In this document: positions 36,101 through 49,300 of the stretch, in pieces | Position numbering within the stretch: the stretch's first letter is position 1 | Layout of the letters: each line of letters starts with the position of its first letter | Notes under the pieces: generated by a model | What the model was told of the DNA's origin: nothing | The model's input: the letters and a program-made list of their open reading frames with translations, nothing else | Database searches by the model: none | Source of the DNA: Epinephelus fuscoguttatus | Taxonomy: Eukaryota; Chordata; Actinopteri; Perciformes; Serranidae | Direction of reading: 5' to 3' | DNA length: 64,000 nucleotides | NCBI RefSeq assembly: GCF_011397635.1 | Contig: NC_064758.1 | Span: forward strand, 22,466,513 to 22,530,512 | Made by a program: the position numbers and the translations under genes

Positions 36101-38226
36101 GATCCTCAGTGTACTCACATACACAAATTTGTTTTTACCCGCTGCAGAAACTTTGATTATTGCTTATTTGGTGAGTAATAAATCTTTAATGGGTTTTAGG
36201 GACATTAAAGTACTGATTGGTGGCTTTTTGTACACAGTGGGCTTCCACACTAATAAATTATATTATTCAAGGTATACCACGCAAGATTTAACTAAAAAAT
36301 GTATGGACTAGTACAGAAGTAATCCCTCTCAATCATCACCTATGATCCACAAGAAGTGTGTGGTGGTGTATTTTTCTGCAGAGACTCTTCTTTTCTTATT
36401 ATTTTGCTGTGATCGAGATGTCGATAAGCGTGTATCCCCACAACACTCAGATGAGGTTGGTTTATAAAAAGGCAGCAACTAGGGTGTCATCACGATACAA
36501 TATTATATTGATTCTTTAGACAAGAATATAATAACTGCTGACATCACAAAGTCTGCAACAATACGATTTTGATTTGATTCAGTTCAGGAGCCTGCTGTGA
36601 TCAAAATGAGATGATATTAGTAAATATCCGCATTGTCTTTTACTAGGCTACTTGTCATTGTTTGCCTAGTGCTAGGCCACTAACACTGTTTGAAGGTTTA
36701 CAGTAGGAAGGAGGTATGTTTGGACAGGGATGGCGACTAAGATGTGCCATGGGGATTTAAAAATGAAGATGTATCTTAACTTCCTGAGACCCGAACCTTT
36801 GTTCTGTATGTTTTTTAATTACTCCTAGCTATTTGGGATCAGCAGGACCCGATAACTACAAAAAACGAAACACTGTTAAAAATAATTAAGCCCCAGTGTC
36901 CTCAAATGAGACAATAATAAAGTCTCAATGTCTTCAAACAAGTACTTCCTAATTAACAGTGTCTTAGTTTGTTACTGTAGCTAAAATTAGTCACATTTGT
37001 ACTCCATATCAAACTACAAACATTATTAATCATAAATAAACAAGTTTCAACCATAAAATATGATCAGATTTTGGACCTTGTCCACTTATATGTAGGGATC
37101 GGCTGCAGACTGACTCAGCAGAGATGGGTGCCTTCTTGTTTTTACATGGATTAGTGTATTGTGCTCTTACTACCACTAGATGGCACAACAAAGTGTCCAC
37201 GAATGAGGACAACAGGTCTAAGTTAAGTAGAATGACATGCAAGGTCAAGTAAACCCAAAATATGATGTCCTCATATGAGGCCACAGGATCTCTCGAGGGT
37301 AAAGATAACGATGTGTGTGTTTTCACTTTGCATCAGTGATGTTAAATCGTTGATCATTGAACTGATATATAGGTCTGAATCCATGTATTGTTACGCCCCT
37401 AGCAGTGATCAGATAGTAGCAGCACACATCCAAGAGAAAGCTACGAAAATCATGGACACAATGCATAAATATGCACAAACAGCGAGGTGAAACAACAAGT
37501 GTACAGAGCTTGTTCCAAAACAAGAATGAATCTGGGGTTGGCTTTCACTTTCACTGGTGAGCACTAAAGGAGAGGTTGAAGAGCAATGTGGAGTTGGCCT
37601 GTTTCCTGCTGGACGGGTAGGTGCTGGCGATTAGCTTACTAAGCCTGCTAAAGTATCAGCTTTTCCATTACAACAAATCAGAATGTTGTGTTTACAAAAA
37701 GTAAGCAACAATTCCTGCATAGTATACCTTTAACCAATGATTAAGTTATGAATAGAAACGTATAAACCCTTGATGAGAATGTCTTAAATTGGTGGTTACC
37801 AATTGTTCAACCAAAAAAGTTATTTTTAATTCTCAAATTGGTTTATTTGACTAATTGAAAAAAAATTAGGCTTAAATAATGTGGAAGTATTCAGTTTATC
37901 ATAAGGAAAAAAGCAGCTATCAGAGATAAGTCAGAAAAACAAACATATTCATGATTTATAAGCAATGTATCTCTTAAATCATTTGTGACCCCTCACTTAA
38001 TCTGAGACCCTTTTTGGGGCCCCGACCCACAGCTTGGGAACCACAGTCTTGGGTGTGGTGATCCGAGGAGCGTCAGTGTACCTGGTGTACAGCACCAAGC
38101 ACCTCTGCTGTGTTGGAGATTCGCTCCACAGTCCCAGCCAGGATGTCCAGAGACAGCTCCAGCCTCTGCAGGATCTTACTGCGCTTACTGTCCAGACACA
38201 GGCCCTTCAGCATCTGAAAACACACA

Positions 38227-38269
<43 letters not shown>

Positions 38270-41125
38270 GCACCTGCTTTCTGGTGTCTGCTATTCAGGC
38301 TTATTTCACATCATCTGACATTTTACTGCACCTCCAGGGTCTCCCTGCCTCTGGTCAGCTCCAGCTGGATGTTCTCCTCAGCCAGGTTGCGGGCGTGCTC
38401 CTCCGCCTGCAGCCTCTGCTTCAGGGTGTACTGGTCACAGCGAAAGGCCATAGCGATCTGAGAGAAGGCCGTCTGAGAGCGAGAACATTTATTTGACTCA
38501 GGTTTCGATGCACCCTCAAAGCTGAGATGTTTATGTTTTGTCTGCTATCTTTGTTTTAGGATTGATTTTCAGATCTTGATCTTGATTACTTTAAGGCCCT
38601 TCATGGCCTGGCTCCTGATTACATTCAGACCTTTTAATCCCTTATGAACCTTGGTGCAGTTTGAGATCCTCGGGTAGAGGTCTTTTGTCTGTTCCAGAGT
38701 CCAGACTGAAGACTAAAGGAGCCAGAGCTCTGGAACAACCTGCCCAAGGATATTAGGCTGTCTGAGTCACTGACTTCGTTTAACTCTTCCCTAAAAACTT
38801 ACTTCTATTGGAAAGCATATCTGGACTTTATCTGAGTATAAACAGCATGTAATGTGTGGTATATCATGGTGAGCTCACCTCCAGATCTCTTTCTGACATC
38901 TCCACACTGTCAGGAAACAAGTGAAAGTTTAATGAGAAGTCAGATTAAATAGTGATATCTATAATATGATAGCCTGTGTGTCAGATAAATATAACACTGT
39001 GTCACCTGTTGAGGCCTACACGCTCTATGATGGACAGTTCATTCCAGTTTATGACTGGCCGCTCCTCTTGACTGGATTCTGTTGCAAAGAAACAACCCAG
39101 TTTGAATGCAGAGCCATGATACTGGTTCCTGGGGCCTCATTTATGGCCACTGTGCACGCACAAAATGGGGCTTGAAATGTGCATGCACCACGTTCTAAAT
39201 ATGAATTGGGGTTTTTAAAGGGAAAACTTGACAAGGAACTATACGGAAATTTAGGGAACTCTGACCCATGCATACACACATTTTGGAGACACTGCGTCAA
39301 CAGATTTCAACAATCTCTTCTAGTACTGTGCATACACTCAGCAGCCACTTTATTAGGAACACCTTGCTAGTCCCAGGTTGGACCCCTTTTGCCCACAGAA
39401 CTGCCCTAATTCTTGTTGGCATAGATTCAACAAGGTGCTGGAAACATTCCTCAGAGATTTTGATCCATATTGACATGATAGCATCACACAGTTGCTGCAG
39501 ATTTGTTGACTGCACATCCATGATGTGAATCTCCCGTTCTACCACATCCCAAAGCTGCTCTATTGAGATCTGGTGACTGTGGAGGCCATTGGAGTACAGT
39601 GAACTCATGTCAAGAAACCAGTTTGAGATGATTTGAGCTTTGTGACATGGTGTGTTATCCTGCTGGAAGTAGCCATCAGAAGATGGGCACACTGTGGTCA
39701 TAAAGGGATGGACACAGTCAGCAACAATACTCAGGTAGGCTGTGGTGTTTAAACCATGCTCAGTTGGTATGAAGGGGCCCAAAGTGTGCCAAGAAAATAT
39801 CTCCCACACCATTACACCACCACCAGCAGCCTGAACCGTTGATACAAGGCAGGATGGATCCATGCTTTCATGTTGTTCATGTCACTCATCAGACCAGGCA
39901 ACGTTTTTCCACCCTTCTATTGTCCAGTGTTGGTGAGCCTGTGTGAACTGTAGCCTCAGTTTTCTGTTGTTAGCTGACAGGAGTGGCACCTGGTGTGGTC
40001 TTCTGCTGCTGTAGCCCATCTGCTTCAAGGTTCAACATGTTGTTGGTTCAGAGATGGTCTTCTGCAGACCTTGATTGTAACCAGTGGTTATTTGAGTTAC
40101 TGTTGCCTTTCTATCATCTTGAACCAGTCTGGCCATTCTCCTCTGACCTCTGGCATCAACAAGGCATTTTCACACAGAGAACTGCCGCTCACTGGATATT
40201 TTCTCTACTTCAGACCATCCTCTGTAAACCCTAGAGATGGTTGTGTGTGAAAATCCCAGTAAAAAATCAGACCAGCCCGTCTGGCACCAACAACCATGCC
40301 ACGTTCAAAGTCACTTAAATCACCTTTCTTTCCCATTCTGATGCTCGGTTTGAACTTCAGCAGGTCATCATGACCATGTCTACATGCCTGAATGCATTGA
40401 GTTGCTGCAATGTGATTGGCTGATTAGCTATTTGCCTTAAAAAGCAGTTGAACAGGTGTGTCTCTGATAAAGTTGCCGGTGAGTGTGTCACCAAGTACAA
40501 TTTTAGTTTTCAGATAGATTTGTGTGTAAAATGGCTGCAGGGAACACGAGTGTGCTGTCAGGCTCACAGAGTGGTACTCACCCTGCACATCTTTACCACC
40601 TAAACATATGGATTGTGTTCATTAGCAAAGATATCAGGGTGCACCCCCTTTTTTATCTGACCTTAAAGAAAAGTCAGTTAGTGTCCTGTTTGATGAACTC
40701 ACTGCATTAAAAGCAGCAGCACTCACGGGATATAAGCCTACTCCACATGTGGACAATTCCAAATTGATTTGGGATTTATAAAAGGAAATTGCGCACTTGC
40801 AGGCGTATGCACGATTTTATAGTTTAAATCAGAATATTTTTTGGCATACGTACATTTCCTCATTTGTGCGTACAAAAACACTTAGTGTGGATTCTCCCCA
40901 GTTTTATAAATGAGGCCCCTGGACTTTCTAAGGTCATTTTTATAGCTGCGTTACCTTCATCACTGTCCTCACTGCCCAGCATGGTGGGGGGACTGTAGCT
41001 GTTTGTCTCTGCATCAGGCTGAAAGTCATTCACAAACACAGAATCACTGCACATGAGGTGTATATCAGTATTAACAGGAGCAGGTAGAGCAGCTGGTAGA
41101 TTATTCGACTCACCTGAGCGGTCAT
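33183..41125 (-). CDS. IRAG/LRMP-family tail-anchored coiled-coil protein (IP3-receptor-associated)
   Basis: IRAG1 (MRVI1) and IRAG2 (LRMP/JAW1) sit in the ER membrane by a C-terminal anchor and associate with IP3 receptors. Exons (minus): 41114-41125, 40955-41018, 39006-39078, 38879-38906, 38332-38472, 38082-38213, 35815-35971, 35697-35737, 35556-35615, 35328-35476, 35096-35233, 33415-33528, 33183-33333; sum 1,260 nt, 419 residues, every junction in phase. VINWNELSIIERVGL leads into a coiled coil (residues ~55-205) with the family signature HAVELMVAHVENLKRR. GRRRVSMSLIP (residues 222-232) matches the family's basic RRxS/T segment and fits a cAMP/cGMP-kinase site at Ser227. A Pro/Ala-rich linker precedes a membrane span (389-410) and a nine-residue lumenal tail ending APKP. 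The first coding exon (MTAQ) is inferred. Much shorter than human IRAG1 and shorter than IRAG2; which paralogue is unresolved. Confidence 0.85.
34327..34985. mobile_element. Long fold-back MITE
   Basis: The left end TTAAAGGGACAGTTCACCCC is matched by an inverted, partly decayed right end (TTTGGGGGTGAACTGTT). The arms extend inward: GATGGCACTCAGCTTGTGGT near 34487 pairs with ACCACAAGCTGAGTGCCATC near 34811. No ORF. This is a well-known type of fish MITE; it lies in an IRAG-family intron. Confidence 0.8.
36778..37310 (+). repeat. Interspersed repeat, copy A (partner at 61425-61895)
   Basis: Shares long blocks in the same order with 61425-61895, for example AGCTATTTGGGATCAG, ATCATAAATAAACAAGTTTC, ACATGGATTAGTGTATTGTG and TATGA...CACAGGATCTC. 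About 500 bp, noncoding, in the long IRAG-family intron. Family not identified. Confidence 0.75.
38219..38266. repeat. (CA)n microsatellite beside a splice acceptor
   Basis: A nearly pure CA run that on the minus strand is a (GT)n tract ending a few bases before the acceptor of the exon 38082-38213, taking the place of the polypyrimidine tract. Confidence 0.95.
38589..38835 (+). mobile_element. LINE C-terminal fragment
   Basis: The plus strand reads KALHGLAPDYIQTF, then PELWNNLPKDIRLSESLTSF and LKTYFYWKAYL after small frame errors: the end of a fish CR1/L2-like reverse-transcriptase ORF. It lies antisense in an IRAG-family intron, is 5'-truncated and has internal stops. Confidence 0.75.
39128..40922. 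mobile_element. hAT-like MITE split by a Tc1-like element
   Basis: The left tip CCTGGGGCCTCATTTAT (39128-39144) and right tip ATAAATGAGGCCCCTGG (40906-40922) are inverted copies with one mismatch; inner sequence such as GCACGCACAAAATG also pairs loosely. The middle is a younger Tc1-like element. No target-site duplication was recognised. In the IRAG-family intron between exons 2 and 3. Confidence 0.7.
39335..40485 (-). mobile_element. Tc1-like transposon, degraded
   Basis: The left tip CACTCAGCAGCCACTTTATT follows TA at 39333-39334; the right tip (GATAAAGTTGCCGGTGAGTG) is its imperfect inverse. Transposase on the minus strand starts at 40336 (MGKKGDLSDFERGMVVGARR) and is broken soon after by deletion and stops. 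From 39863 a long open stretch gives MDPSCLVSTVQA, YFQQDNTPCHKA (second catalytic Asp) and SIEQLWDVVERE (catalytic Glu; a short deletion removed part of the LNP motif). It inserted into the older MITE at 39128-40922. Confidence 0.88.
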
Positions 41126-42039
41126 CGTCACATCAGCTGCTGTCCTCACAAGAATAATCCAAATGTCTTCCTCAGGTAAAACCCAGATTAAATTATTCAA
41201 ATCGTCCTCACAGTCATTACTTGAGTTTTCATTGTTGCTGACAACACAAACAAGCTCCTGTCCGTGTTTGGTTCATTTCTCCCTTGGCCTTTCTCCCGCA
41301 CTGAGAATAGATAATCCTATTAAGAGATCCACAGTCAGAGCAGAGCAGGACGGCTCCAAGAGACTCATGGGTACCTGGGGCTGTACCTGCTGCTGTGTTT
41401 TATCTTCAGTAAATAAAACACTGGTATTGTCCCAGGTGATAAATCAAATGCACCATTTCCCATTAACCTCAGAGCGTAACATTTGGGTCCTGACTAAACA
41501 TTTCACAAAATCACAGCACTTAAGATAAACACAGGGGATATTTAACCATCCTAAATTGTTTGGTGAATGCTTGTATGAGGGTTTTTAACCTTTCCTGTCA
41601 CAAAACCTGACACAAATGGGTCATTTTACTGTTTAAAAACACTCCTTATTGTATCTTGTAAGGCAGGAAATTCAAAAATAATTTACTATAATGCAGTGGG
41701 CAATGTGTCTGCTGTAATGCAACACCTCTCTGTCCTGGTGACCCAAAAATGAAGCTCTGTCCCGTTTTCAATGAGCTTCACTGACAGCCCTTTGGACAGG
41801 TTGAGTCAGGACTGGTGGATCTCATTATCATCAGCATGTTATCTCTTCCTTGTCCCAAAAACATCCATTTTATTAGAGCACTGTGAGTCCAAAATCAGAC
41901 CTGGTTTAGACCACCCCAGAACACTGGGAGGTTGGCCAGTCACAAGTTTGATTCATTCAAAAAGCATCTCCAGGGTTGTCACATTGTTACACACACCCAT
42001 CCCATATCTGTAACTGATAAATACAACAGGATAAGCCTG

Positions 42040-42140
42040 ATCCTATTCAGGGTCGCAGGGGGCTGGACCTTATCCCTGCTGACACTGGGCAAACTTACAC
42101 CCGACAGGTCACCAGACTATATTCACGATCACATTCACAC
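42040..42140 (+). repeat. Fragment of a common fish interspersed repeat
   Basis: CAGGGTCGCAGGGGGCTGGA then CACTGGGCAAACTTACACCC and GACAGGTCACCAGACTAT is the degenerate form of a very common teleost repeat (GGTCGC..GGGCTGGAGCCTATCCC type). About 100 bp remain. Confidence 0.6.
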
Positions 42141-42872
42141 CTACAAGCAATTCAGCATCAAAATTATTTTTTACATGTCAGACCAGAGACTGTGAATAAA
42201 AGATATACATATAGTTATATACAGTCTATGCTTCAGGCCTTTAGATGTCACTCAACCAGGGATGGGCTGCTCCAGATTTGGGAGTATTGACCCCAAAAGC
42301 ATTGATAATATAAAGTTTGGTTTTGAATACTGGGGTCAACAGGATCAATATCAAAAACATATCAATCTCATGTTGAATGTTTTGGGGATATTGAGACTCA
42401 ACTTAGTGCAGCACTGTTAGCTTCTCTACTGCTGTTATGTGCAGCCATCGTCTTGTACTTCTTTACTCTCTTAACCTTGAATGACCTAGGTGGTTTTGGA
42501 GACAAGTTTGCCTTGAGGGTTTTCCGCCAGTGAGATGATTCTCAGTTAAGGTAAGGGTAACAATTTTGACCATCACATTTACTGATAACAATTTATCACC
42601 CTTTTTTCACTAGGACAAAAGAACTACACTTGGTTCCCTTTTGTTTTAGTTCAGTGTAATTAATAGGCATTTTTTTTTCTATTTTTCTGTTACAGGTCTG
42701 GATCTGTACTAGAGGAAAGATGGCAAGTTAACAGGGACTAATATTTTTTCCCCCCCACCATCCTTAACTCAAAATATGATAATTATATTATATGAAGGTA
42801 TGAAAACCAGAATTTCAAACTGTCAAAAAAAGAAAAACTCCCAGAACTGTCAACTTTGGAGCATCTCCACAT

Positions 42873-42878
42873 TTTATT
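42873..42878 (-). terminator. rpl10a polyadenylation signal
   Basis: AATAAA on the minus strand only about 18 nt after the rpl10a stop codon. A very short 3' UTR is usual for ribosomal protein genes. Confidence 0.8.
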
Positions 42879-42895
42879 AATAGAAAAGCTGTCCT

Positions 42896-45184
<2,289 letters not shown>

Positions 45185-45218
45185 TTTAGCAGGTCTTCAC
45201 TCTCGTCTCGCTACGGTG

Positions 45219-45229
45219 AAAAAGGAAGT
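45219..45229 (-). promoter_or_regulatory. 5' TOP-like pyrimidine tract of rpl10a
   Basis: Minus-strand CTTCCTTTTTC about 35-45 nt upstream of the ATG. Ribosomal protein mRNAs begin at a C within such a tract and are translationally controlled through it. The exact start site is inferred. Confidence 0.6.
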
Positions 45230-46294
45230 TCAGAGGGAAGTTACGCAAAATAAAGGCGATGTTTGCTGACGTCATCAAAAAGCGCAGGCGCTTTTTATTT
45301 TTTTTCAACCCTGACACACATTTATCTAAATAAAAATATAAAAGCAACGACTATGTATTATGTTGATTAACCGTGTCACTAATTTAATGTTTCTAAATAT
45401 TTTTTATTTTAAATATATATTTTATGAGAATGTATGTGCACTGTGGTCAAAGTAAACTGTAAAAGTTAGTTGAAGACTGTTGACTAAATGTAAAGGTTCT
45501 AAAAAAAATTTTAAAAAAAGTTCAATAGATCCTGTCTTTTTTAATTAAACTGCATAAGAAAAAAAGCTGTGTATTAAAAGCCAAACACATATGTGTTTTT
45601 CAGTGGCAGAATTGTTTTTAAGAAAAGTAAAACAAACATCTCATATGAAAATACTTCCCTGCAAGATGGAGTCATGCATTCAACATATTACAGAACAGCA
45701 CTAACATATTATATGAAAAATGTACTTAACATGTTAAAATCAAAAGTATTATACAGCTGAATGACCTTTGTCATTCATCAATACTACACACATCTAAATA
45801 ATTAATACAAATGATAACTTTATATAATATTGACTGTCATTTTTATGTTTCTAATACTTTTTTTGTAAAAATATGTTTGTTGCTTGAATAGTATTTATGC
45901 CAATGTATGTGCTTATCAAAATAAATGGTCAAAAATTAGCAAAGCAAAAAATACTGGTAAGGTATACTTTCAGTATTTATGTTTTGAAAAGAAGTAAATG
46001 TTAAAAAAGTAAAAGAAGCAATACCTCAATTTAAAAAAAAAAAAAAAAAACTCCCTTACAAGTCAGAGCCCTGCACTTCAAATCTTAGAAAACAGCACAG
46101 AAGCATTATCAGATGACTGTACTTAGGTATTTAAACTAAAAGCATTCATGCAGCAGAATGGCCCTTACCATTGTTGTATTATTTTTAAATATTTTCTGTA
46201 TGACCTGACTCAGAGGGAATTGTCATATTCTGTGTGAAAGAGGTGGAATAAAAAGATTCATTGCCAAGAAGCAGACAAAAACATATTTTAACAT

Positions 46295-46300
46295 TTTATT
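46295..46300 (-). terminator. fance polyadenylation signal
   Basis: Minus-strand AATAAA about 26 nt after the fance stop codon. Confidence 0.65.
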
Positions 46301-46325
46301 AACAGGCACTAGATCTGACGAAACT

Positions 46326-49300
46326 TCATGTGTGTGTGATCCTTTTCAAAGCAGCTTGGAGAGACTTTTTCAGGAAGGTTTCATTTGACATCAGGCAGCC
46401 GTGCAGGGAGTGTTTGTGTGCAGCCGTCACCTGAAATACAGATTAACACAAATGCAGACAGATTACAAATACTACCTAATCCACTGTTCAACCATTATGC
46501 ATCTGAATTACAAACTTACATGACTGCTATATTTGGTGAGGACTGTGAGCATCATCTTTGCAAACTTCACAGACTTTGTGAACTGAGGACTCTGGCTGAC
46601 GAGCTGTTCTGTGAACTGTGTGAACATTTCTTCACTCAGGTCAGGCTGAAAAAAACAAAAAACAAAACTGGAATCTCAATAACAAGGAATATTATGACTA
46701 AGTGGCCTTGCAGCAGTTTTCCCATGAATCAACAGTCATCTCACCTTGGAGTCGAGCAAGCTGTGGATAATTGAGAGCACTGCCTCACTCCATGTTATTT
46801 TGAACGTCATTCTGGGAGGAAGACGAGTGAAGATTGTATCAACAAACAACTAATAATAATAACAGTGCATTTTATTATTCAGTGCTTCTTTGACTTATTA
46901 AATCAGTAAATACATCATTTAAATGTTTTATCTTACTGAAGCACCAGCAGTCTGTAATGTGAATCCAGGCAGTTTTCTATCAGTCTGTTCAGCAGCTCAG
47001 CCTGTGGATTCCCTGAAAACAAAGTTCAAAGTAAAGGAACCATTGACGTTCAGGCCAAGAGGTGAGGAACAAGGTCATGACATCAAGTCCTGCTTATCTG
47101 TTCTTGAACCTGGACACTGAATCCATGCCAGCTGCTGTGCAACTAACTCTGACCTCCCTGTTAATACCTGTTAAAAACCCTTCCCCACCTATGTTCTTTT
47201 CCTCAAGAACTGGTTCGATCACAGCATGGCACATTGGTCTGGGATAGCGGCTACACAGTGACATCACTGCAGAGACTAGACATCTTGAGGCCGGTTCTGA
47301 CAGGGACAGGACCTACAGTAAGATGACATCCTGTCAGTATCAAACACAGCGATGCATTTTTCATCTTTTGCATATTCAGAGATGGACCTTCTGCAGCAGG
47401 AGGCTCTTGATGAGTGTTGCTGCCGTGCTGTAGCTGAAGTCCAGAGAGGGAGCCAATATACTGCTGCACAGTTTAGGCAGAGTCTGCTCCGGTAAATCAG
47501 GCAAACTCAGCATACTGCAAAACACCTCCACCTGGACAGGAGAGGCAGAGATGTGGGATTAGTCCTTTCACCATCCATCAGTAAGCAAAGGTATAACATG
47601 AGTGGTTAGGTTAAGCTCTTTGATTGGTCAAAAGGGTATTCTCCAGGGTGGCTTCTCCACGTTATTTCTTATATTAGAGCTGCTTTACATTCAGTGACAT
47701 CTGTACAATATAATAGCTCTGAAATCAGAGTTAGGGAAGCTACTGTGTAAGCATCATAATTACCTCACACTGAAAGAAGTTAAACTACAGCAAAGCAAGC
47801 CTGGGGAGATACTATATAGTTTGGTTAACTAAAGCTACTTGGAATAAGTAGTTTAAATTACTTTGTTAAAAAAAAACCCAACAAGATCATAATGACAATG
47901 TCCATGCAAAAAGTGCCCACCTGATCACTGGTCATTAACCAAAAAAATATAATACCCCATTATTAAAGAAACGTCAGCTTTAGTTTATGTGCATCAGTCA
48001 GACACCTGCCTGTCAGAAACTAGAGTTGTTGCAGCAGGATTACTCAGGCAAAATTTTTTCCGAACATTTCTTAATAAATAGCAATAGTTAATACACAAGA
48101 CTAACTGGGGGCGCTAAGTAGGTCACCTGGTAGAGCAGGTAGTGCCCCATGTACAAAGGCTATGTCCCTGCCACAGAGGCCACAGCTTCAGTTCCGACCT
48201 GCGGCACTTGGCTGCATGTCATCCCCGATCTTTCCCTGTTTCACACTACCACTGTCCTATCAAATGAAAGCTCCAAAAATAATCTTGAAAACTACTTAAG
48301 ACTAATTGTGTTCAAAGGGGGGTTCAATTACAGTAGAGAAGCAATGGGAAAATAACAATTAAAAAGAGATCCTTTCATTTAATGGCCCAAAAAAGGCAAA
48401 TAAGTAAATAAGTAGTAAGTAAATTACTCAAATCACTCAGCAAATATCAATGTAGCTGAACTACCGTCATGCTAGAACGAAATGCGCAAATTACACATAG
48501 TCACTACACCCCAACACTGTCTGACATACTATCCATATAAACTTGTGTTAATTGTTTTTGTGAGAACTTGACTCAACTCAACTTTTATTTCTGAGTCCAT
48601 ATTCATACTGAACCTGTGGAGCAGTACATTAAAAGATTTATCTATACTTATCTTCTGAAAAAGAGAAGTTACACCTTTGTTAGGGTTTGGGTCCCTTTTA
48701 CCCAACTGAATGTTAATGTGACAGACATATGGACCTTTTTCACAGCAGACATTTTGACTTGTGTCAGTAGAAAAAGCACAGGTGAAATTGATAACATTAA
48801 GGATGGCTGAGTTCCATTCAGTGTCCCAGTAAGCTAGTAACATTTAGCCAACATGGACAATACCAGGGTCTTCCCTAAGTGGAACACACCTGTGTTGCTC
48901 CTACTCTGACATGTCAAAATGTCTGCCGTGAAAAAGGTCTATTGTGAAGTGATGATAATGGAGTCCACGAGAGATCTGGTTAACACTTAGCAGACTACAC
49001 ATGAGCACTGAATTACTCTGTGCTCTCAGTCACATCAACTCAGATGCCTTTTTTAATGTGATAAATTAACATATAAATTAATGGCACAAAGCCATTTTGC
49101 CTCTTGAACGTCTGTGAAGATATACACTTTCTAGGATAATGTTGCTCCTGCCTAAATGTTTATTTTATTCTATTTTCTGTCTTGCCTTTGCCTTTGTTAT
49201 GTATACTTTTAATTAACATTTGTGTAAGGTATGTCTTATAACTCTGTTTACAGAAAATAAACAAACTGCTTTTTTATGTACCTATCTAGTATTTTGTTCA

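Larger units (their letters stand above)
41126..42895. other. Spacer between the IRAG-family gene and rpl10a
   Basis: Both neighbours are on the minus strand, so this holds the IRAG-family promoter and 5' UTR and anything downstream of rpl10a. A repeat scrap lies at 42040-42140. No ORF with recognisable similarity and no CpG-rich core was evident. Confidence 0.5.
45185..46325. other. Spacer between rpl10a and fance
   Basis: About 1.1 kb. The right end holds the fance 3' UTR, the left end the rpl10a promoter. The rest is very A/T-rich with an A-run at about 46028-46050. Nothing else recognised. Confidence 0.6.

Noticed and set aside
38034-38318. Plus-strand ORF with long Thr/His run
   Set aside because: It is the shadow of the antisense IRAG-family exon plus the CA microsatellite.
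48107-48180. A functional tRNA gene
   Set aside because: Only A-box-like and B-box-like traces are present, the cloverleaf cannot be drawn, and the downstream body is that of a SINE.
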